Origin: Chlorobiales bacterium
GTDB taxonomy: Bacteria; Bacteroidota; Chlorobiia; Chlorobiales; Chlorobiaceae
Length of the DNA stretch: 21,019 bases
Assembly: GCA_022360275.1 (NCBI GenBank)
Contig: JAKSDC010000041.1
Coordinates: forward strand, 1 to 21,019
Reading direction: 5' to 3'
Made by a program: the position numbers and the translations under genes. This document shows positions 15,544-21,019 of the stretch, piece after piece. Within the stretch, counting starts at the first letter, position 1. The number at the start of each line of letters is the position of its first letter. The notes below the pieces were generated by a model, which saw only the letters and a program-made list of their open reading frames with translations, was not told where the DNA came from and searched no databases.

Positions 15544-17340
15544 TCACACCACCTCGTCACAGAGCACAGCCCTTCTCAAACCCCTCACGGAATTACAGAT
15601 AAAAAACAGATCGGCGTTTTCGATGTCCTCCATCAGGAGGTTTGCCTCCTCCGCATTCCCTCGGGTTGCAAGAAAATATTGCCGGTATATCCCGTTCAGC
15701 AGGCCGGAGGCAAGCTGCGGCGTATAATACCGCCCGTTTTTGAGAATAATGATATTGCTGATTGCCCCTTCGGTAACTTCCCCCCTTTGATTGCAAAAAA
15801 GAACTTCATCAAACCCGTCAGCCGCCGCTTTTCGGAAAAACTCATCATAAAGCGTCCGCTCGGTGGTTTTATGACGTCTGAACGGATCTTCAGCCTCAAG
15901 AACAGCCGAAGCCTTGCAGACCCGGACCGGATCATGCACATGTTGAAACGGAATTTCATCAAAAGCGATATTCAGCCTTCCGTCTTTAAGGAGATCAAGC
16001 CGGACCTTGTATCGGCCGCTACCGCCAAGCTCATTGTCTGCAAAATACTCCAGTTCCTGCCGGGTCGCCTCAGCGTCGAAGGAAAAACCAAGCTCAAAAG
16101 CTGAGCACTGAAGGCGGGAAAGATGTTCTTCCAGCCAGACGTACGAGCCATTGAAAAGTATGCTTTCGAAAATCCCGAAATCCCTTTCAGGTTCAGGATC
16201 GAGAATTTTTGCCTTGAGCCGGCATTCGGCAAACTCTTCTCCGGACTTCGAATCCCATACAATGCCGCTGCCTGCACCATACTCGCCCTGTCCCCTGCAA
16301 AGCATCAGCGTACGGATTGCAACGTTAAAACACATCGACCTGTCGGGCAGCATATACCCCACTGCACCGGTATAGACGCCTCTCGGAGAATGCTCAAGCT
16401 CCTGTATCAACTGCATGGCCCTGATTTTCGGAGCCCCTGTTACCGAACCACAGGGAAAAACCGCACGGAAAAGATCATAAAGAGAGCAGTCATCCTGCAG
16501 CTCACCCCGAACGGAAGAAACCATCTGGTGAAGTGTGGGATAGGTTTCGGTTACAAAAAGTTCCGGCGTCTCAACCGAGCCGGGCTTGCATATTTTTCCC
16601 AGATCATTCCGTAAAAGATCGACGATCATAAGGTTTTCCGCCCGGTTTTTTTTGTCGGATTGCAGCCAATCGCTTCTCAATCTGTCTTCTCCCTCATCCT
16701 TTCCTCTCGGCGATGTTCCTTTCATCGGCCTTGCCTCAATACTGTTTCCCTCCCGCCTGAAAAAAAGTTCGGGCGATACAGAGAGAATGTGACAACATCC
16801 GAGATTCAACCATGCCGAATACACGTCGGGCTGCTTTTCTGAAAGGCGTCTCAGGAGCCCCGGAACGCTTCCGTTGAACTCAAAACGATACCTGCCGGTA
16901 AAGTTCACCTGATACACGTTTCCGTCTTCTATCTGCCGTTTTATTTTCCTGATTTTTCCAGCATATTCTTCTTCCGTCAGATCGAAAACGGGCCTGCCGG
17001 CATGGCAATCGCCGGACAGCAGTTGCCTTGCCTGTTCTTCAGAGAGCGATTCTGGTGCTCGATATACCCCGAACCTCGCAAGCGGCAGATTGTCACAGCC
17101 TCTGTTGGCCGGACCGAAAGCGCCAGGCTCGAAACCGTAACCGGTTTCATAGGAGAGATAACCTGCCAGGCAGAACCCGTCCATAAGCCGTTTCTCGAGT
17201 TGTTCGAAAAAGGAATGAAGACGTCCAACAGTCCTGAGCTCAATAATTTCCTCCGGATCAGAAAACAACAAGCAGCCCCCCTGTTTTTCACTCAGGAAAG
17301 AACCGCCAAACAAAACCGTGTGGGGCCCGCCGGATGGCAT
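15544..17340 (-). CDS. pabBC: Fused aminodeoxychorismate synthase component I / aminodeoxychorismate lyase
   Basis: 598 aa from the chosen ATG. The N-terminal PabB part (about 1-382) converts chorismate plus ammonia to aminodeoxychorismate: SPELFF, RPMKGTSPRG with the PabB-type Lys207 (PIKGT in E. coli), VDLLRNDLGKIC, CGSVTGAPKIRAM, and GSGIVWDSKSGEEFAEC. The C-terminal PabC part (about 388-598) is a PLP lyase: IFESILFNG, catalytic Lys491 in RRHKTTERTLYDEF, and EVTEGAISNIII. Together they make p-aminobenzoate for FolP. The amidotransferase PabA is not in the window. The frame extends to 17373, overlapping ppx; ATG 17340 with AAGGTG upstream, 13 bp after the ppx stop, is preferred. Confidence 0.94.
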   Translation of the reverse strand: MPSGGPHTVLFGGSFLSEKQGGCLLFSDPEEIIELRTVGRLHSFFEQLEKRLMDGFCLAGYLSYETGYGFEPGAFGPANRGCDNLPLARFGVYRAPESLSEEQARQLLSGDCHAGRPVFDLTEEEYAGKIRKIKRQIEDGNVYQVNFTGRYRFEFNGSVPGLLRRLSEKQPDVYSAWLNLGCCHILSVSPELFFRREGNSIEARPMKGTSPRGKDEGEDRLRSDWLQSDKKNRAENLMIVDLLRNDLGKICKPGSVETPELFVTETYPTLHQMVSSVRGELQDDCSLYDLFRAVFPCGSVTGAPKIRAMQLIQELEHSPRGVYTGAVGYMLPDRSMCFNVAIRTLMLCRGQGEYGAGSGIVWDSKSGEEFAECRLKAKILDPEPERDFGIFESILFNGSYVWLEEHLSRLQCSAFELGFSFDAEATRQELEYFADNELGGSGRYKVRLDLLKDGRLNIAFDEIPFQHVHDPVRVCKASAVLEAEDPFRRHKTTERTLYDEFFRKAAADGFDEVLFCNQRGEVTEGAISNIIILKNGRYYTPQLASGLLNGIYRQYFLATRGNAEEANLLMEDIENADLFFICNSVRGLRRAVLCDEVV

Positions 17341-17353
17341 GTCACCTTTCAGC

Positions 17354-18922
17354 CTATCCCTCATAAGCATCATCGGCCTCGAACCAAATTGATTTTCCGA
17401 GCACGGTTTCCAACCATGACTTCATCCTTTCAGCCGCCCAGATTTCTATATCAGGCTTGTGTATCGCATGCAGGCGAATAATAATCGCGCTTTCTGTGAT
17501 ATCGGCCCCGACAGAAACAATATTCTGGCGATGTCCACGATCCAGTCCATTGGCAATCCGGAGAATACCGGAAAGAACATCGACAACCCTTCGCTGCCTC
17601 GGTTTGAGCAAGCTGTAGGATTCATGCTTCATCGACGGCGGAGATTTCCTGTGATATCGAGCAACGTTCGCAATGATGCTGACTTCCGCCGGAGCAAACC
17701 CGCGAAGCTCACCGTTGAGAATGATGTATTGGCTGTGTTTGTGATGGGAGGAAATGGAAATAAAGGCACCGATATTATGTAAAAGAGCTGCATACTCCAG
17801 CAGCTCACGATCATGAACGTCCAGACCGTGTAACGGCTGGAGCTGATCGAACAACTGCAGGCATAATGCTGCAATCTGCTCGGAATGCTTTTTGTCCCAG
17901 CCGCAGCGGTATCCGAGCTCAATGACGCTTTGGCGGCGGATATTGAGCTGCAGTTGCCTCTTCTCGCTTTCCGACCGGTTTTTTTTCAGATAATGAACAA
18001 CCATGCCTTCACGCAGTGCCGAATCCGAAATCACCACCTCCTTGAGCTTGAAAAGAGAAAAAATAACATTCATCAATATGAGTCCTGGTACGATCAGGTC
18101 TACCCTTTTTTCATCGAGCCCTGTCAGTTTTTTTCTTTCCGATGCAGTCATTGCTATGACCGATTTGTAGAACCGCTGAAACTCCTTTCGCGTAAACGAA
18201 CTCTGGTTGAGCGTTGCCTCATCGTCACGCCCGGTCATGGAACGGACCATCCTGGCAATGTTCTGCGCTGTTCCCGAAGAAGCAACTGCTTTCCTGATAT
18301 CCAGCTCTCTTGATTTTTCAGCAGAGGTAAAGAGTTCTGCAGCAAAGAACTGCTCGAGCAGGCTGAGCTCACGACCAGATACAGGATCGGTTGTAATGAA
18401 CCGTTCAAGCATGCGGGCAACCCCTATCTTTCTGCTTTCAAGCAGGAATATCTTTTTATGGTCGGCTATGATAAACTCAACCGACCCCCCGCCGATATCG
18501 AAAATCAGCTCCGGTTCCGAAGAAAGCTTTACCGCATGGCGTACCCCGTAATAGATAAACTGGGCCTCTTCGAGACCTGAAATAACCTTGATCTTGAGAC
18601 CGGTTTCCTCCCTGACCCTCCGTAAAAAAATATCCCTGTTTTTCGCCTCACGGATAGCGCTTGTTGCAAATGCGATGATGTTCCCCGGCTCCACGCCCTG
18701 CTGCGTAGCGAGTAACAGAAAATGTTTCAGGGTCGTGATACCCGATTCCATTGCTCTTTCGTCGAGCATTTTGGTGGAAATACTGCCGCGGCCGATACAG
18801 ATCATTTCCTTGACCCGGTCTATTTCAACAATCCCTTTTCCTTCGCTTTCCTCGACGATCGCCATATGGAACGAGTTGGTTCCCAGATCGATTGCTGCAA
18901 CTCTTCTTGTATCCGTAAGCAT
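17354..18922 (-). CDS. ppx: Exopolyphosphatase / pppGpp phosphohydrolase, Ppx/GppA family
   Basis: 522 aa from the chosen Met. The ASKHA-type N-terminal half has VAAIDLGTNSFHMAIVE (phosphate-1 loop), AFATSAIREAKNR, ISGLEEAQFIYYGV, and FDIGGGSVEFI (phosphate-2 loop). The C-terminal half is an HD-like helical domain (LLHNIGAFISISSHHKHSQY), as in the long E. coli-type enzymes. It degrades polyphosphate and/or pppGpp; the sequence does not decide between them. Candidate starts are 19015, 18937 and 18922; MLTDTRRVAAIDLG at 18922 gives the usual short lead-in, while the 19015 extension (with CRGC) would start just below a terminator. No start has a strong SD. It sits upstream of pabBC with a short gap, so probably co-transcribed. 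Confidence 0.93.
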   Translation of the reverse strand: MLTDTRRVAAIDLGTNSFHMAIVEESEGKGIVEIDRVKEMICIGRGSISTKMLDERAMESGITTLKHFLLLATQQGVEPGNIIAFATSAIREAKNRDIFLRRVREETGLKIKVISGLEEAQFIYYGVRHAVKLSSEPELIFDIGGGSVEFIIADHKKIFLLESRKIGVARMLERFITTDPVSGRELSLLEQFFAAELFTSAEKSRELDIRKAVASSGTAQNIARMVRSMTGRDDEATLNQSSFTRKEFQRFYKSVIAMTASERKKLTGLDEKRVDLIVPGLILMNVIFSLFKLKEVVISDSALREGMVVHYLKKNRSESEKRQLQLNIRRQSVIELGYRCGWDKKHSEQIAALCLQLFDQLQPLHGLDVHDRELLEYAALLHNIGAFISISSHHKHSQYIILNGELRGFAPAEVSIIANVARYHRKSPPSMKHESYSLLKPRQRRVVDVLSGILRIANGLDRGHRQNIVSVGADITESAIIIRLHAIHKPDIEIWAAERMKSWLETVLGKSIWFEADDAYEG

Positions 18923-19026
18923 TGAGAAAAAATGCATCAGGTTGGAAAAATACGTAAAAGCCTGTCCTCTGCATCCCCGGCAGGGAGCGCCTATAGCGCC
19001 CTCAAGATACACCATTTATGAAGCAC

Positions 19027-19056
19027 AAAAAAAGGCCCGAAAATAATTCCGGGCCT
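19027..19056 (-). terminator. Strong rho-independent terminator upstream of ppx
   Basis: Minus strand: AGGCCCG, 10-nt loop, CGGGCCT then seven U in total (A-run at 19027-19033 on the plus strand). It points toward ppx, so it ends a transcript that begins upstream of ppx: a small RNA, a tiny gene, or an attenuated ppx leader. In the plus direction there is no U-tract. Confidence 0.8.
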
Positions 19057-19093
19057 CAAAAAAAACTGCTGTTTACCTCATCTACTAAAAGTA

Positions 19094-19132
19094 TTAGTAA
19101 GCACCGTTTTGTTTTTTTACCGTTAACAACAT
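19094..19132 (-). CDS. Possible 12-codon ORF (small peptide or leader peptide)
   Basis: Reads MLLTVKKQNGAY then TAA. Its likely Shine-Dalgarno GGGAGG sits 7 nt upstream in the loop of the 11-bp hairpin, and the start codon lies in the 3' arm of that stem. No homolog is recognised. Such a short frame can arise by chance; it is listed because of the good SD placement and the terminator that follows about 40 nt after the stop. Confidence 0.25.
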   Translation of the reverse strand: MLLTVKKQNGAY

Positions 19133-19158
19133 AATGCAGCCTCCCGACTGCATTATGT
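19129..19158 (-). ncRNA. 11-bp hairpin at the 5' part of a candidate minus-strand small RNA or leader
   Basis: Arms ACATAATGCAG and CTGCATTATGT are perfectly complementary, loop of 8. On the minus strand the loop reads TCGGGAGG (SD-like); on the plus strand it reads CCTCCCGA (anti-SD-like). With the terminator at 19027-19056 the minus-strand RNA would be about 125-135 nt. It does not match a class I know (tmRNA, 6S, SRP RNA, RNase P). Confidence 0.5.
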
Positions 19159-19159
19159 C

Positions 19160-19187
19160 CCTATAATAGAGATTTCACGCCTTTCAA
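19160..19187 (-). promoter_or_regulatory. Candidate promoter of the minus-strand RNA upstream of ppx
   Basis: Minus strand: TTGAAA (19182-19187), 16-nt spacer, TATAGG (19160-19165). An overlapping TATTATAG makes the exact -10 ambiguous. A start 6-7 nt past TATAGG would cut into the hairpin's 5' arm, so a slightly upstream start is needed to keep the full stem. Confidence 0.35.
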
Positions 19188-19204
19188 ACAACACTATTTT
19201 TTTG

Positions 19205-19229
19205 CTTCGTTATGCAAAAAGTAACGAAG
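19205..19229. repeat. Inverted repeat, possible operator
   Basis: CTTCGTTA, 9 bases, TAACGAAG: perfect 8-bp arms. It has no U-tract on either strand, so it is not a terminator. It lies between the minus-strand promoter boxes and the plus-strand mini-ORFs, where a regulator could act on both. Confidence 0.4.
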
Positions 19230-19291
19230 ATGTATCTTTTCAGAAGAGCTCTCATTACCGGCTGCTGTTGATGCCGAGTGAAAGGAGTCAC

Positions 19292-19327
19292 ATGGTTTTT
19301 TCAGAGAGGTGTATATTGGTTGCATGA
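19292..19327 (+). CDS. Possible 11-codon mini-ORF with a good Shine-Dalgarno
   Basis: Reads MVFSERCILVA and stops with TGA. AAAGGAG lies 4 bases upstream of its ATG, a much better SD than that of the downstream kinase-like gene. Its end overlaps the next mini-ORF by ATGA. May be a leader peptide or chance. Confidence 0.2.
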   Translation: MVFSERCILVA

Positions 19328-19383
19328 AAGTTGCGTATCTTTATCCCCAAATCCGGAAAACATTTACGGATTTTTCCTGGTAA
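19324..19383 (+). CDS. Possible 19-codon mini-ORF or gene remnant
   Basis: Reads MKVAYLYPQIRKTFTDFSW then TAA. It overlaps the previous mini-ORF by four bases. The residues MKVxxLYPQ and TFxxF resemble the first residues of B12-binding radical SAM proteins, so it might be a degraded gene start; equally it may be chance. The hairpin at 19349-19375 lies inside it. Confidence 0.2.
   Translation: MKVAYLYPQIRKTFTDFSW
19349..19375 (+). terminator. Weak terminator- or attenuator-like hairpin
   Basis: AAATCCG, 11-nt loop, CGGATTT then TT and CC. The 7-bp stem has only three G:C pairs and the U-tract is five long, so efficiency would be low. It sits 40 bases before the kinase-like gene, within a mini-ORF, as an attenuator would. 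Confidence 0.3.
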
Positions 19384-19415
19384 AGAGTCTATGAACCGGT
19401 TGAAATGCAGAACAC

Positions 19416-20078
19416 ATGCGGCACTCTGACAGCAACCAACTGAACTTCAGATTCGAGCTGGCGCGTAAGCTCATACATCTCTTTTCAGTTTTAATCGCAA
19501 TCATCTACTGCAGCATTACCAAGGAACTTGCTCTGCTGCTCCTCGTCCCTCTTTTTGCCGGATTTCTTCTGATCGATCTTTTAAAGAACTTTATTCCTCC
19601 CCTTTTCCGCTGGTATCACGATACCTTTGAACCGATGCTTCGTGAGCATGAACGTGAAAAAGAACCCCTGCAGTTCAACGGAGCAACGTATATTATGTTC
19701 TCGGCCATGCTGCTGGTGCTTGTTTTCCCGAAAATCATCGCCATTACCTGCTTCTCTCTGGTAGCTGTATCTGACACCTTGGCTGCGCTTGCAGGCAAAA
19801 AATTCGGGCGGCACAAAATAGGAGAGAAAAGCCTTGAAGGAAGCCTGGCATTTCTGGTCTCAGCGCTGCTTATCATCGCCATCGTTCCGAGGCTTGACCT
19901 GATTGCCGGAATCATTACAGCGCTGACCGCAACGATTGTGGAAGCGCTTTCATTGCGAATCAACGGCTTCAAGGTAGACGACAATCTGACCATACCCCTG
20001 GTAAGTGCGCTCGTCTGCTACCTCTACTATATTCTTGTGTTGCCGCCGAAACTGCCTTTGCTGGAAACCTGTCCTTGA
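19416..20078 (+). CDS. Polyprenol/phytol kinase-like (dolichol kinase family) membrane protein
   Basis: 220 aa integral membrane protein with about six hydrophobic segments. Motifs: FELARKLIHLFSV near the N-terminus, FNGATYIMFSAMLL, and the family core AVSDTLAALAGKKFGRHKIG followed by EKSLEGSLAFLVS, then TATIVEALSLR and VDDNLTIPLVSAL. This arrangement marks the SEC59/VTE5-type prenol kinases, distantly related to CDP-diglyceride synthase, which use CTP to phosphorylate long-chain or isoprenoid alcohols. In a bacteriochlorophyll-producing organism phytol or farnesol salvage is an attractive role, but this is inference. The ATG at 19416 has no clear SD. The sua5-like gene begins 15 bp after its stop, so both likely form one unit. 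Confidence 0.82.
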   Translation: MRHSDSNQLNFRFELARKLIHLFSVLIAIIYCSITKELALLLLVPLFAGFLLIDLLKNFIPPLFRWYHDTFEPMLREHEREKEPLQFNGATYIMFSAMLLVLVFPKIIAITCFSLVAVSDTLAALAGKKFGRHKIGEKSLEGSLAFLVSALLIIAIVPRLDLIAGIITALTATIVEALSLRINGFKVDDNLTIPLVSALVCYLYYILVLPPKLPLLETCP

Positions 20079-20093
20079 ACGATTCCCATCCTT

Positions 20094-21019
20094 ATGCAGA
20101 CAGTAGTAACCGAATCAGTTGCCGTTGCAGCGGCCTGGCTTAACCGTGGCGAAGCTGTCGCGTTTCCCACGGAGACCGTCTATGGACTTGGTGCCGATAT
20201 CTTCAACGATGAGGCTATCCGGAAAATCTTCGCGGCAAAAGGCCGGCCGTCTGACAATCCACTGATTGTTCATATCCATTCTCCTGAGCAGATACACGAA
20301 GTTGCATCCGAGCTCCCTGAAACCGCCGACATATTCATACGGCACTTTTTTCCAGGCCCCCTGACGTTGATACTGAAAAAAAACAAGGCCGTTTCATCCT
20401 TTGTTACGGCCGGACTACCTACCGTCGGTATACGATGCCCCTCGCACCCTGTTGCAACAGAATTTCTGAAGCGGTGCAGCCATCCCGTAGCGGCACCCTC
20501 GGCAAACATTTCCGGCCGCCCAAGTTCAACCGACTGGAAAGCTGTGTATGATGACCTGAAAGGGAAAATCCGCTGTGTGCTCAAAGGCCCGCAAAGCACC
20601 ATAGGGCTGGAATCAACGATTGTGGACTGCTCGGAAACCCCTCCGCGGCTGCTCAGGTCAGGAGCGGTCAGCCTGGAATCGCTTAGAAAGTATGTTCCGG
20701 AAACCATTGCGGCCGCAACCCAAACGCATCAGCAACCCAAAAGCCCCGGGCTCAAGTATCCACACTACTCGCCTTCCGCGCAGGTCAAACTCTGCGGTCC
20801 GGGCTTCCCCGGCTGCAAGGAAGCCAAAAAAAGCGCCTGGATCGGCCTCTCCGCCCCACCTGAAGGGGTCACAAAAATCGCTGTGTGCCAGGATCCTGAA
20901 GAATACGCCTACAAACTGTTCAGCTTCTTCCGGGAGTGCGACCGGGAAAATATAGAGGTTATCTTCTGCGAAATGCCCCCGGAAGAAGGAATAGGCCGGG
21001 CCATCCGCGACCGCCTGCA
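20094..21019 (+). CDS. L-threonylcarbamoyladenylate synthase, two-domain Sua5 type, 3' end missing
   Basis: 308 codons visible, open to the right edge, and probably close to complete. Makes threonylcarbamoyl-AMP from Thr, bicarbonate and ATP for the universal t6A37 tRNA modification. The YrdC domain (about 1-200) has FPTETVYGLGAD, the KGRP motif (Lys49-Gly-Arg-Pro) with SDNPLIVHI, FPGPLTLIL, VGIRCPSHPVA, and APSANISGRPSST. The linker SPGLKYPHYSP (217-227) and a C-terminal extension identify the long Sua5 form over short TsaC. ATG at 20094 is the first start and gives the expected N-terminus. It is 15 bp after the kinase-like gene. Confidence 0.95.
   Translation, partial: MQTVVTESVAVAAAWLNRGEAVAFPTETVYGLGADIFNDEAIRKIFAAKGRPSDNPLIVHIHSPEQIHEVASELPETADIFIRHFFPGPLTLILKKNKAVSSFVTAGLPTVGIRCPSHPVATEFLKRCSHPVAAPSANISGRPSSTDWKAVYDDLKGKIRCVLKGPQSTIGLESTIVDCSETPPRLLRSGAVSLESLRKYVPETIAAATQTHQQPKSPGLKYPHYSPSAQVKLCGPGFPGCKEAKKSAWIGLSAPPEGVTKIAVCQDPEEYAYKLFSFFRECDRENIEVIFCEMPPEEGIGRAIRDRL

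Larger units (their letters stand above)
18923..19415. other. 493-base region with no recognised gene but dense in secondary structure
   Basis: Divergent region between ppx (minus) and the kinase-like gene (plus). It contains a minus-strand terminator (19027-19056), an 11-bp hairpin (19129-19158), promoter-like boxes (19160-19187), an 8-bp inverted repeat (19205-19229), plus-strand mini-ORFs (19292-19383) and a weak plus-strand hairpin (19349-19375). No tRNA-like fold was seen. Confidence 0.6.

Noticed and set aside
18923..19015. N-terminal 31-residue extension of ppx
   Set aside because: It would start just below a strong terminator, has no SD, contains a CRGC segment foreign to the family, and the normal family N-terminus begins at 18922.
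19083..19099. TACTAA-N5-TTAGTA dyad resembling the hcp-operon palindrome
   Set aside because: The half-sites match in part, but the spacer is 5 bases instead of 1 and the flanking bases differ, so a dimer binding the first site would not fit. It is more likely a small RNA stem.

Overview
The window looks like a chromosomal piece of a strictly anaerobic Gram-negative bacterium, most probably a green sulfur bacterium (Chlorobiota: Chlorobium/Prosthecochloris-like). This is an inference. It rests on the anaerobe-type hybrid cluster protein with its Rrf2 regulator and ferredoxin partner, outer-membrane and lipoprotein genes, intermediate GC content, and the overall look of the folP, smc, nusB and fused pabBC proteins. 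No rRNA or tRNA gene is present to settle the lineage. I saw no CRISPR array, insertion sequence or phage gene. Most of the window is ordinary housekeeping DNA, with two more interesting intergenic regions.

Layout. (1) Bases 1-1678, minus strand: the N-terminal two thirds or less of an alkaline phosphatase lipoprotein running off the left edge, then a small outer-membrane beta-barrel protein with a clear terminator. (2) Bases 1824-5361, minus strand: a compact four-gene operon, Rrf2 regulator - ferredoxin-like protein - TPR protein - hybrid cluster protein (hcp). It is preceded by a perfect 19-bp palindrome overlapping the likely promoter and closed by an intrinsic terminator. It reads as a self-regulated nitrosative or redox stress unit. 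(3) Bases 5443-8734, plus strand: a SAM-dependent methyltransferase, a site-2-type membrane metalloprotease and folP (dihydropteroate synthase). (4) Bases 8878-14992, plus strand: smc, a HAD phosphatase overlapping the smc 3' end, nusB, a PPP-family phosphatase and nth, all tightly spaced. (5) Bases 14996-18922, minus strand: an unrecognised 148-aa protein with its own sigma70-like promoter, a fused pabB-pabC gene, and ppx/gppA. (6) Bases 18923-19415: about 490 bases without a recognised gene. They hold a minus-strand candidate small RNA or leader (promoter-like boxes, an 11-bp hairpin with a Shine-Dalgarno in its loop, a 12-codon ORF, a strong terminator) and several plus-strand mini-ORFs. 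(7) Bases 19416-21019, plus strand: a polyprenol/phytol-kinase-like membrane protein and a two-domain Sua5-type threonylcarbamoyl-AMP synthase cut by the right edge.

How the genes fit together. Folate synthesis is represented twice: folP, and pabBC, which makes the p-aminobenzoate that FolP uses. The genes are not adjacent. Chromosome maintenance (smc, nth), transcription antitermination (nusB), tRNA modification (sua5) and polyphosphate/ppGpp turnover (ppx) are core functions. The region most likely to hold new biology is the Rrf2-ferredoxin-TPR-hcp operon with its operator, followed by the structured intergenic region upstream of ppx.
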